Shown: in pieces, positions 8,892-15,756 of the stretch
How the letters are laid out: each line of letters begins with the position of its first letter
Numbering within the stretch: position 1 is the first letter of the stretch
Assembly: GCA_043744175.1 (NCBI GenBank)
Contig: JAYTVD010000107.1
Span: 1 to 20,491, forward strand
Direction: 5' to 3'
Length of the DNA: 20,491 nucleotides
DNA from: JANMEX01 sp043744175
GTDB taxonomy: Bacteria > Pseudomonadota > Alphaproteobacteria > Rhizobiales > Rhizobiaceae
Translations under genes and position numbers: made by a program
Notes under the pieces: generated by a model
The model's database searches: none
What the model was told of the DNA's origin: nothing
The model's input: only the letters and a program-made list of their open reading frames with translations

Positions 8892-9081
8892 GAGTGCTCC
8901 TCCCAAAGCTTTCGTACCACTTCAATAAAACCAATCGCCCTCCGGCGGAGTTTTTTAAAATGCTAGTGATAGTAAGGAGAAGGAGATCGCCGACATGAAC
9001 AAGCGCAAGCGCACGAACCGCCCTAATTTGCACCAAGTGCGCAAAGCTGCGCACGAAATGCGTCAGCTAAGTTGACATAAA
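8892..9081. promoter_or_regulatory. coxC-coxM intergenic region with candidate operator elements
   Basis: This gap should hold the coxMSLDEFG promoter. It contains a perfect interrupted palindrome, GTGCGCA-N4-TGCGCAC, at 9037-9054. The 9-base word GCGCACGAA occurs twice in direct orientation, at 9009-9017 and 9049-9057, exactly 40 bp apart, or nearly four helical turns. LytTR-type regulators such as the neighbouring CoxC usually bind spaced direct repeats, so the repeat is a candidate CoxC site; that link is inference. The palindrome lies about 145-165 bp upstream of the coxM start and 28 bp after the coxC stop. It could instead act as an mRNA 3' hairpin, although no U-run follows. I could not assign a clear -35/-10 pair. 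Confidence 0.45.
8995..9075 (+). CDS. Possible 26-aa basic small protein in the coxC-coxM gap
   Basis: An ATG at 8995 opens a 26-codon frame ending in TGA at 9073-9075, on the strand opposite to the cox genes. It has a strong ribosome-binding-like stretch (AAGGAGAAGGAG) with 9 bases between the last GGAG and the ATG. The peptide starts MNKRKRTNRPNLHQV, with about nine Lys/Arg residues, no hydrophobic segment and no family I recognise. Against it, the ORF overlaps the palindrome and direct repeats of the likely cox control region. Its purine-rich leader could therefore be chance. Confidence 0.3.
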   Translation: MNKRKRTNRPNLHQVRKAAHEMRQLS

Positions 9082-10269
9082 TTATTGTTGTTGCTGAGAC
9101 TGATTTATTAGTTGATATGCGTTTAGCTCATTGCGCAAAACGCTGACACGGGCACGGCTAACCGGCACCGTTCGACGAATGGGCGCATCTAATTCGGCAA
9201 CGCCAGCATCGCCGGATTTCTTGATGCGAATGACATTGGCAAGGTTCACAATGTAGCTGCGATGCGTGCGAAAAAATGAGGTTTCCGGCAGGATTAAAGC
9301 GATCTCAGAAATTGACAGTGGGCAGAATAAATCATCACGGCCATTGAAGATATATGTGTAGTGCGCGTTAGCGTGAACTGAGATTATGTCATGTTGCGAA
9401 ATATGGAATTTGTGACCGTTCCTCTCGATGGGTAGCAAGGCACCGGCAATTGTATCTTCAGTCGCAAGTTTTACTGCCAGATTGGAATCAATTTCAGACC
9501 GTGGCTTATCAAGAACCACACCATCCAGATTTGGAATGGGCTTCCATTTGGTATCATCCTGCGAGCGGCTATGTTCAGCGGGAATGAGTGTCAGCAAGAA
9601 TAAACCCGATATAGAAAAGGCAACAACACTGACGATCACGGCCAGAACGCTTCCCGAAATTATCGAATCAGCTCCCGTGTTGTTAGCGTCCATAAAGTGT
9701 AGGGTCGTACCCGCCATCGCCATGTAGTGCATGCCGGAAACCGCACAGCCGAGCACTGCGGCGCACAGAAATAATGGCGGACGGCGGTCTGCCGAAAACG
9801 CCAACCAAAGTGCCAATCCCGATGCCGCGATGGCAATCAACAGACTTGCGAACGCAAAGCGCAAATCATGGGTCATATGCGCGCTGTCGTGTACGGCTAG
9901 CATCCCCACATAATGCATTGTGGTAATACCCAACCCCATCACCAACGCCGCTAAAATGAGCAATCGTTGTGAGCGCAAACTCGCTAGAAAAATGGCGATC
10001 CCCATTACCAATACGCAGAGCAGAAAAGAAAGAAGTGTTGGCAACACCGCATAATTAATTGCTCTATCCGTAATCAAAGCCAGCATACCCACGAAGTGCA
10101 TGCTCCAAATGCCAACAGCAAGCGTTATGGCTGAACCCGCAATTAAGAGGCGGCGGCGTGTCGCAAACGAACTAGAAATATTCAGTGCTAAATTCAATCC
10201 AACATAGCTCGCCTGCATCGCAAGAACGATCGACAGGGCAACCAAAATCGGATTGTAGGACAGTGCCAT
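9082..10269 (-). CDS. coxC: CoxC-like MHYT-LytTR membrane regulator
   Basis: The N-terminal half is a seven-helix MHYT sensor domain with three signature repeats, MHFVGM (about 57-62), MHYVGM (about 118-123) and MHYMAM (about 180-185). Their His and Met residues are thought to bind a metal, possibly copper, that senses CO, O2 or NO. The C-terminal 100 residues form a LytTR DNA-binding domain (HISQHDIISVHANAHYTYIF, then FRTHRSYIVNL). CoxC and CoxH of Oligotropha have this architecture, and CoxC sits directly upstream of coxM there as here. I chose the ATG at 10269, preceded by GGGAGGGG and giving 395 aa. A TTG at 10335 would add 22 residues. It probably controls the cox operon, but this is inferred. 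No coxB, coxH, coxI or coxK is seen in the window. Confidence 0.88.
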   Translation of the reverse strand: MALSYNPILVALSIVLAMQASYVGLNLALNISSSFATRRRLLIAGSAITLAVGIWSMHFVGMLALITDRAINYAVLPTLLSFLLCVLVMGIAIFLASLRSQRLLILAALVMGLGITTMHYVGMLAVHDSAHMTHDLRFAFASLLIAIAASGLALWLAFSADRRPPLFLCAAVLGCAVSGMHYMAMAGTTLHFMDANNTGADSIISGSVLAVIVSVVAFSISGLFLLTLIPAEHSRSQDDTKWKPIPNLDGVVLDKPRSEIDSNLAVKLATEDTIAGALLPIERNGHKFHISQHDIISVHANAHYTYIFNGRDDLFCPLSISEIALILPETSFFRTHRSYIVNLANVIRIKKSGDAGVAELDAPIRRTVPVSRARVSVLRNELNAYQLINQSQQQQ

Positions 10270-10394
10270 TTCCCCTCCCGCAGCCACGGCTACTTTATAC
10301 AGAGGACTTATCGACGAGTTCGAATGTGTTTTCAATTGAATTAAGATTTAGGTACATGGCCTTTGAAAACTTATGAATTCCAAGTGTGAATGAT

Positions 10395-10434
10395 TGGTGA
10401 GCGCGATAGGGGTCGAACCCATGACCTACTGATA
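10395..10434 (-). mobile_element. tRNA 3'-end fragment, probable integration attachment site
   Basis: Read on the minus strand, this is the 3' part of a tRNA gene. It has an anticodon-stem-like TCAGT, a five-base variable loop and the T arm ATGGG-TTCGACC-CCTAT. The 3' acceptor strand CGCGCTC, discriminator A and encoded CCA follow. No matching 5' acceptor strand (GAGCGCG) or D arm follows beyond 10440, so it is not a functional tRNA. A tyrosine integrase remnant starts 170 bp away. Integration at tRNA 3' ends, with the crossover in the anticodon loop, leaves just such a piece. The anticodon is not included, so the isotype cannot be read. Confidence 0.75.
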
Positions 10435-10525
10435 AAAAATTTGGCTTTTTCTGGTATTTCGCGATTCCTAAAGCAACGTTGATAGCGAAAATTGTTCATT
10501 TGAATCAAATGGATAAGTGGGAAGT

Positions 10526-10598
10526 CGTTCCTAGAGATTCTTGCAAGTTCCGTATCTTTGGCTTACTATGTGCTTACTAGGAACGCTCCAGTAAGCAC
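10526..10598. repeat. Inverted repeats upstream of the integrase remnant
   Basis: Two nested inverted repeats lie between the tRNA fragment and the integrase remnant. CGTTCCTAG at 10526-10534 faces CTAGGAACG at 10577-10585. GTGCTTACT at 10570-10578 faces AGTAAGCAC at 10590-10598. The word GCTTACTA is also directly repeated at 10561-10568 and 10572-10579. Such repeats next to att and int are typical places for integrase arm-type or excisionase sites; this role is inferred. Confidence 0.4.
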
Positions 10599-10607
10599 GA
10601 AAGTCAA

Positions 10608-11714
10608 ATGGCCAAAATAACCAAAGGCGTTGTTGATAAATTAGAAGCGACCAGAAAAGACGCCTATGTATGGGATAGCCAATTGAAGGACTTTGGCGTG
10701 AAAATTAGGTGAGCGGGCCTCAAGGTATATTTTGGTGCAATATCGCATTGACGGTCGTTCTGGCATGACCGGGCGTCTTACCATTAGCACACATGGCACA
10801 ACTACCGCCGATCAAGCGCGCACCGAAGCGCATGTGCTCTTGCGCCAAGTTTCTCGTAACTAAGACCCGTTAGCCGTGTCCATAAATGGAAACTAGATAA
10901 GACATTTGGCGACTTGCTTGATCAATTTTTGAGAAAGCTGAAATCCCGCTCGATTGCAGAATACCGTCGGTTGATCGCAAAACCAGTGCCAAAAGGATTG
11001 AAAGGGAAATGAATTGGTGAGTTAACCCGTCGAGACATTTCTCGCTTGCAACAATCCCTTTCTTCAACATCCTATGAAGCAAACCGGCTCTTGGCTGTCT
11101 TACGCAAATTCTTCAATTGGTGCGAAAAGAATGGCTATCGCGTCGATTATACCAATGAAGCGCTTCATGTTGATAAGTTTTCCGAATGCAGGCGCAACCG
11201 CTTTCTATCCGAACTCGAAATCGCGAACCTTGGCAAAGTGCTTGCAAGTTATGAGATAGCTAACCGCTATCCCCCATTCGTAATTGCGGCAATTCGGCTT
11301 CTGTTGCTCACAGGTGCGCATTTGAAGAAATTCGTTCACTTAAATGGGAATGGGTGGACTTTGAGGGCAAATGCCTTCGCTTCCTAGATTCCAAGACCGG
11401 CGCAAAGGCTGTTTACTTGAACCCGCCTGCCCTACAAGTGCTGGCAGAACTTCCAAGATTGGAAGACAATCCACAATCTTGCAGGGTTAGAAAATGTCCG
11501 CATCCACGATCTTCGCCACACCTTCGCGTCGATAGCTGTTGCCAATGGAATGAGCCTTCCGATGATTGGCGCGTTGCTTGGACACTCACAACCGCAGACA
11601 ACGGCGCGCTATACGCATTTAAGCCAAGACCCGCTCCAAAAGGCGTCAGACTCCATCGGCAGACAATTGAGTGCCGTTGACAAAGCCAGTCCACTACAAA
11701 AAGTCGTACTCTAA
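10608..11714 (+). pseudogene. Decayed tyrosine recombinase (phage/island integrase)
   Basis: Pieces of one P4-like tyrosine integrase can be followed through several frames. The start is the arm-binding N-terminus (MAKITKGVVDKLEATRKDAY), broken by TGA at 10710-10712. The frame then shifts by +1 (VQYRIDGRSGMTGRLTIS) up to a TAA at 10861. The core-binding domain continues in the original frame from about 10902 with another stop, then the catalytic domain to about 11340 and a further shift at about 11354. After an apparent internal deletion the C-terminal motifs appear: RIHDLRHTFAS, LLGHSQPQTTARYTH. The R-x-x-H and tyrosine region is thus recognisable but the gene cannot make a full protein. With the tRNA fragment it marks the left end of an old genomic island. 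Confidence 0.88.
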
Positions 11715-11825
11715 GCAGAATATAAACTACCGCACGTAAAGACACTACTTACAAAGAGCCTTATGGAGCGCGGGGCTTAGACCTGACTTTATATAAACCA
11801 AACCCCGCCCATTGCCTCACAAATA

Positions 11826-12857
11826 TCAGATGACCACAAAATCCGTAGCGTCCACGGTGCCGGAAGCCGTCAAGTTTGCAAACAACACCCGATTTGCGTT
11901 ACTGCCCCCATCACTGTCGTAGAACAGATTTCCGGTCGTCCGATCGTAGATAATGTTTACACCAGCACCCACCGCGTCTGAAAGACCACCGCTTGCAAGT
12001 GAGATAAAGTCCCCCGCAGCGAGAACGCCGCTTAGGCCAATGTTTGCGAATATTAAATGGTCTAAGGCGACAGTGTCCCCTGACGAATTGGCGTTAGTGG
12101 CATCGAAGTCACCGAGCCTGTCAACATTCGTTGTCGAGTTTAGAACGCTATTGAATACGAAAAGATCGTTTCCTGAACCACCAACCAGCATATCATTGCC
12201 TAAACCGCCGTTGATTGTGTCGCTGCCAACGCCACCAACAATCGCGTCATCCCCGCCGCCGCCGTTGATTACATCCGCGCCGTTTAAGCCAAAATCAATA
12301 TCACTTCCAGCTGAGATCAAGATAGGAGTAGCACTTGAGCCATCTGAACCTGATTTACCGACCCACACATTGTAAGATTCACTATAGCTATGCCCAGCGC
12401 CATCTGTAGCAGTTACACCAAATGTATAAATTCCATCGCCATTTGCGTCACCCCCATTAGTGAGATTCAATAAACCTACGTTCAGTGTTGACACTGCACC
12501 CGTTGCAGGCGTCAGAGAAAACTTTCCGGCGTCTGAGCCAGAGAGGGTGTAAGTCCAACTCGAACTATCTGTGTCAACAGCGGCAAGAGTACCCAAGACG
12601 GTACCGGAATTTACAAGATTGCCGGAATTACTTGTCGAAGTTGCGGAAGTAATATCCAAGGCGAATTTTATATCGGTCGGCGCAAGCAGATCAACTGTAT
12701 CGGTTGCGCCGTTTGTTAGAATATCGACAGTTTTCGCTCTGCCATCAGCATCCAATATCCAACGATATAGGTCACTTTGCTTGGTATTAATTAGGTCAAA
12801 ACCAGTTGGAAAATTATGATCTTCGCCAAGATACGGTCTAAGGCAAAATAACCTTGG
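11826..12857 (-). pseudogene. 5'-truncated RTX (haemolysin-type calcium-binding repeat) protein
   Basis: The minus-strand frame is open from the stop at 12858-12860 down to TGA at 11828-11826, about 343 codons. Protein-like sequence runs right up to the upstream stop (RPYLGEDHNFPTGFDLI) without an ATG; the only candidate start is a TTG at 12755 inside it. So this looks like the C-terminal end of a larger protein. A cadherin-like beta domain comes first (about codons 60-155 of the frame). Nonapeptide GGxGxD-type repeats follow (GGGGDDAIVGGVGSD, GGLGNDMLVGGSGNDLF). The end, VDATDFVVI, resembles a type I secretion C-terminus. Such proteins are secreted adhesins, toxins or enzymes that fold with calcium. 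No T1SS genes are nearby, which supports a stranded fragment. Confidence 0.7.
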
Positions 12858-13032
12858 CTACCCAAATGCCTATTAAAACGCACAACGCAAAACTCATCAG
12901 CGTAGTTAGACGCGAAAATGATGTTTTCCGTGTTTGCTTTTCGCTTCGCGACAATTAGCAATCCTAGAGCATCACAATGCCAAAACCGCTTGCAGCAATC
13001 AATACACCATCAAATAAAATATCTTGGCGCAC
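12838..13032 (-). pseudogene. Possible decayed small membrane protein
   Basis: From a GTG at 13032 a frame reads a short hydrophobic segment (DILFDGVLIAASGFGIVML), then two in-frame stops three codons apart. It then reads a basic stretch and a second hydrophobic segment (MSFALCVLIGIWVAKVILP) before TAG at 12838-12840. Two hydrophobic segments around a basic loop suggest a small two-helix membrane protein broken by mutation. It partly overlaps the open frame of the RTX fragment. I do not recognise the family, and chance hydrophobic reading of A/T-rich DNA is possible. Confidence 0.25.
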
Positions 13033-13079
13033 CTTAGTTGAATTGAGATTTATTATTAGATCAACACAAGCTCAATTTG

Positions 13080-13913
13080 CTACAGCCCCAATATCGTTCG
13101 AGCTTCCATCCAGCTGGCCACTGGACGCGAATACCTATCGCAAATCGCCACTGCCCGCTTAACCAACGCTGCGTTGGAAGGAGCGAGCGCCTCTTTATCT
13201 AGCCTCACATTGTCTTCTAGGCCAGTTCGCGTGTTGCCACCTTTTGCTATAGCCCACTCATTTATTAAGATCTGTGCGGGACCAATGCCAGCTGCGCACC
13301 ATTGGGCATCAGGCGAAAGCCGCTGCAAAGTTTCGATGTAGAAATCCAATATTCGCTCATCTGCAGGCATGGCGTTTTTCACCCCCATAACAAACTGCAC
13401 ATAGAGCGGGCCCTTAAGCCTTCCATCTTTCTGCATGGTTGTAGCCTGGACGATATGGGAAAGGTCGAAAGCTTCAATCTCGGGCTTTACATTGTAAGTC
13501 AGCATTTCAGAGGCCAACCAGTCCACAAGATCAGGTGGGTTTTCGTAAACACGGGTCGGAAAATTATTTGAACCTACCGAGAGAGATGCCATGTCAGGTC
13601 GTAAAGGCAACATGCCGCCACGCACTTTTCCGGCACCAGAACGTCCGCCTGTTGAAAGCTGTATGATCATGCCGGGGCAATGCTTCTCAAGCCCTTCCTT
13701 CAGCCGCGCAAAGCGTTCCGGATCGGATGTGGGTTTTCCCTCATCATCGCGCACATGACAATGCGCAATGCTGGCACCAGCTTCAAAAGCTTCCTGTGTG
13801 CTTTCAATCTGCTCGGCGATCGTAATCGGCACCGCTGGATTATTCTCTTTGGTCGGAAGAGAACCAGTGATCGCAACGCAGATGATGCAGGGGTTTGAGG
13901 TTTGATCGGTCAT
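13080..13913 (-). CDS. BKACE-family beta-keto acid cleavage enzyme (DUF849/Kce)
   Basis: The 277-aa protein belongs to the BKACE family, TIM-barrel zinc enzymes. They cleave a beta-keto acid with acetyl-CoA to give acetoacetate and a CoA thioester. The prototype Kce acts on 3-keto-5-aminohexanoate in lysine degradation, but other members use dehydrocarnitine and various beta-keto acids. Visible are the zinc-binding HxH (His51 and His53 in AHCHVRD), a family STGG loop, and TGLEDNVRL with the likely third ligand Glu233. Length is normal and the frame is intact, although the surroundings are full of pseudogenes. Substrate specificity cannot be read from sequence. It is divergent from a damaged LysR gene that was probably its regulator; the two 5' ends are only 15 bp apart. 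Confidence 0.9.
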   Translation of the reverse strand: MTDQTSNPCIICVAITGSLPTKENNPAVPITIAEQIESTQEAFEAGASIAHCHVRDDEGKPTSDPERFARLKEGLEKHCPGMIIQLSTGGRSGAGKVRGGMLPLRPDMASLSVGSNNFPTRVYENPPDLVDWLASEMLTYNVKPEIEAFDLSHIVQATTMQKDGRLKGPLYVQFVMGVKNAMPADERILDFYIETLQRLSPDAQWCAAGIGPAQILINEWAIAKGGNTRTGLEDNVRLDKEALAPSNAALVKRAVAICDRYSRPVASWMEARTILGL

Positions 13914-13928
13914 GATTCAGAACGGATA

Positions 13929-14857
13929 ATGTTGGTTGGGGTCTTCAATGGTAATCCAGCGCAGCACGGTAAATTCGTTCACCGCTGCCGTTCCACCAAA
14001 GCGGCCATAACCACCAACCCGCTGTCACCCGCACCTTGCGTGAACTTGAAGCCATATGTGGAACGGCACTGGTGGCGAAAGACGGCCGTGGCATTCGTAT
14101 CACGCCGCAAGGCGAGACTTTCTTGCGCTATGCTGGCGAAAGTCTTGCCGCTGCACGAAACGGATTGACTGCCGTTTCGGACTTGAACCTCACTGATCGC
14201 CCGGCCATTCGCATCGGCGCTCTTCCGACCGTATCTGCCCTTATCATGCCGGGTGCGGTCTCTCGCTATCTTTCCGAGAGTCTACGAAACCCTTTGCGCA
14301 TATCCACAGGTGAAAACCGCGCACTTCTCGACCAATTGCGCACTGGGGAACTTGATATCGTTATGGGGCGCTTACCCGCTCCTGAAAGTATGACTGGTCT
14401 AGTCTTTGAACCGCTTTACCGGGACATTGTCGTTTTCGCCGTTCACAACAGCCACGCTCTGGCAGGACGCAGCACCGTCAGTGCTAGTGAGATTTCAAAC
14501 TCACCAATGCTAGTGCCTACTTCGGTGTCGATTATTGGACCCTACGTGAAGCGCCTATTTATTGAACAGGGTCTCTCGCAGCCCACGCAGGTCATCGAAA
14601 CGGTATCAGATTCGTTTGGCCGTGCCTTTACTAGGGAACATGGTGCCGTCTGGATTATCTCTCGTGGCGTGATTGCAGCAGAGCTTGCGTCGGGGGAGTT
14701 TGTCGCTCTCCCTATCAACACACAATCGACGCTCGGTGCGGTAGGCCTCTGTATCCGTGCCAATCAACCGCTTGATCCCGCTGTGGAAATCTTCACCAAT
14801 ATTTTACGAGAGGAGGTGAAGCATCGGGCGGACTTTCTACCTGAACACACTCGATAG
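13929..14857 (+). pseudogene. LysR-type transcriptional regulator with frameshifted DNA-binding domain
   Basis: The C-terminal part is a normal LysR effector-binding domain, open to TAG at 14855-14857 (IRIGALPTVSALIMPGAV onward). The N-terminal helix-turn-helix is recognisable only by joining three frames. These are GVFNGNPAQHGKF (frame of the ATG at 13929), FTAA at 13978-13989 (one base later), and HQPAVTRTLRELE from 14012 (one base later again). The spacing fits an ordinary LysR N-terminus with two single-base insertions. Starting at the TTG at 14036 would give a 273-aa protein without its DNA-binding domain. It lies divergent to the BKACE gene, the usual place for its regulator. True decay or sequencing error cannot be separated here. 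Confidence 0.65.
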
Positions 14858-14881
14858 CCACGCCTTGAGGAGTAATTTTAG

Positions 14882-15037
14882 CTTTCAATACGTAAACCGA
14901 TCACTGATGGTGTGACGGAGTTATTTTGGGGAGGGCTGGATGCACTGGGCTGCTTCCGGTTTATTGGAGCCGCGCGATTATGGGCGGGTGCTCTTTATGT
15001 CGACACCGAATGGGTGAAAGAGCGCTATCGCGAGTGA
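14882..15037 (+). pseudogene. Unidentified short coding remnant after lysR
   Basis: A 51-codon frame follows the stop at 14879-14881 and ends in TGA at 15035-15037. It reads like real protein (ELFWGGLDALGCFRFIGAA, then VDTEWVKERYRE), with a balanced, aromatic-rich composition. There is no ATG; a GTG at 14912 is the only plausible start. It may be the C-terminal end of a lost gene. I do not recognise the family. Confidence 0.3.
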
Positions 15038-15600
15038 CCAATGCAACCACTGCATACGTCGGCCATTCCGCCCTCCCGCTGTATTTCCCAACTCATGGTA
15101 TTTCAAGGAAAATGCCATGAGTTTATCTGATCACCAACCGCGTCAACTCAGCTGTTGGAGAACTGAAATAATGTGGCAGGTTTAGGAAATTAAGCCTGGA
15201 TGCTGTCCTCTCACAACTAGATGTATAGTTCTGGGGTCAAGTGATAAGGTTCTTGGTATAATAGTTTCTGCTTTGCCTGCCATTCTTTTCAGATACATTT
15301 CGCGGCATGATACCTTTAAGGTCTTAAGCATTCGGGGGTGATTGTAAGTATCGACGATGCAAAGGGGATGTCAGCACGGCAGCGATAGCCGCCTCTCTTT
15401 GGCGGCCAGACTGAGTACTGGCCGAGGTATGCCGGTGATGCAGCTAAAATTCATGCGAATGGACAACATAATCAAAGCAGTAGCGAAAGTTCAGAAAAAA
15501 TCGCCAGTCAACTATTTAGAGCAAAGTCAGGTTGCATTTTTTTGTCTGAAAATTCTCACATTTCACCAACTACAAAAATTAGATAGTTTTAGTATCCCGC
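15038..15600. other. Non-coding stretch with hairpins
   Basis: No credible gene is seen. An 87-codon ORF at 15357-15620 has neither a good ribosome-binding site nor family-like sequence. A strong hairpin lies at 15090-15123. Two mutually exclusive GC-rich hairpins lie at 15388-15406 (GCCGCC-N7-GGCGGC) and 15404-15423 (GGCCAG-N8-CTGGCC). A TATAAT box at 15257-15262 has no good -35 partner. Confidence 0.5.
15090..15123. repeat. 14-bp inverted repeat / hairpin
   Basis: AACTCATGG at 15090-15098 pairs with CCATGAGTT at 15115-15123. The stem continues through a T-G wobble and ATTT/AAAT, leaving a six-base loop (CAAGGA, 15104-15109). No U-run follows on either strand, so it is not a standard intrinsic terminator. 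It could be a transposon end remnant or a structured RNA element. Confidence 0.6.
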
Positions 15601-15629
15601 TTGACAAGCGCTGCGTGTGATACTTTACT
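15601..15629 (+). promoter_or_regulatory. Candidate promoter of the amiC-amiR-dpp operon
   Basis: A perfect -35 consensus TTGACA at 15601-15606 is followed, with a 17-base spacer, by a weak -10 TTTACT at 15624-15629. Transcription would start near 15636 and give a leader of about 120 bases, just upstream of the first leader hairpin. The TTGACA is embedded in a small palindrome (CGCTT-GAC-AAGCG). Only the -35 is strong, so the assignment is tentative. Confidence 0.45.
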
Positions 15630-15639
15630 TCAATCACTT

Positions 15640-15661
15640 GGGCAAAAAAATTGGTTTGCCC
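15640..15661 (+). promoter_or_regulatory. Leader RNA hairpin 1
   Basis: GGGCAAA at 15640-15646 pairs perfectly with TTTGCCC at 15655-15661 around an eight-base loop (AAAATTGG), near the predicted start of the leader transcript. It is not followed by a U-run. It may be part of the antiterminator-recognition structure or only stabilise the 5' end. Confidence 0.5.
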
Positions 15662-15668
15662 TTCTCTT

Positions 15669-15700
15669 TGACCCATGGCGGTCACCGGGCAGTTTGGCCC
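15669..15700 (+). promoter_or_regulatory. Candidate ANTAR-target double hairpin in the amiC leader
   Basis: Two short stems with six-base loops lie side by side. The first is TGACC-CATGGC-GGTCA at 15669-15684 and the second GGGC-AGTTTG-GCCC at 15687-15700. ANTAR proteins such as AmiR, NasR and EutV bind paired hairpins with hexanucleotide loops, usually with A at loop position 1 and G at position 4. Here the first loop has only G4 and the second only A1, so the match is partial. The 3' arm of the second stem (15697-15700) shares three bases with the 5' arm of the terminator that follows. Forming one therefore disturbs the other, as expected for antitermination. Confidence 0.5.
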
Positions 15701-15743
15701 CATGATGCTCCGCGGTACGCGGAACGGCATCGTGGGGTTTTTT
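15698..15743 (+). terminator. Intrinsic terminator in the leader just before the amiC-like gene
   Basis: CCCCATGATGC at 15698-15708 pairs with GCATCGTGGGG at 15727-15737, eleven pairs with one G-T. An inner CCGCG-GTA-CGCGG hairpin caps the stem. Six T residues follow at 15738-15743, then ATTTT. This is a textbook rho-independent terminator on the plus strand. It ends only 14 bases before the ATG of the first gene and overlaps no upstream gene. Its position makes it a regulatory attenuator of the downstream operon and not the end of another transcript. Confidence 0.88.
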
Positions 15744-15756
15744 ATTTTGGGGACGC

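Noticed and set aside
8939..8956. CTCC-GGC-GGAG followed by six T, resembling a small plus-strand terminator
   Set aside because: The stem has only four pairs and a three-base loop, and no established plus-strand transcript arrives there.
11715..11825. GC-rich partial inverted repeat (GCGCGGGG / CCCCGC) between integrase and RTX remnants as a terminator
   Set aside because: Long loop of over 20 bases, a bulge and no U-run on either strand.
15357..15620. 87-codon ORF upstream of the amiC leader
   Set aside because: No convincing ribosome-binding site, unnatural composition, and it runs into the candidate promoter TTGACA.
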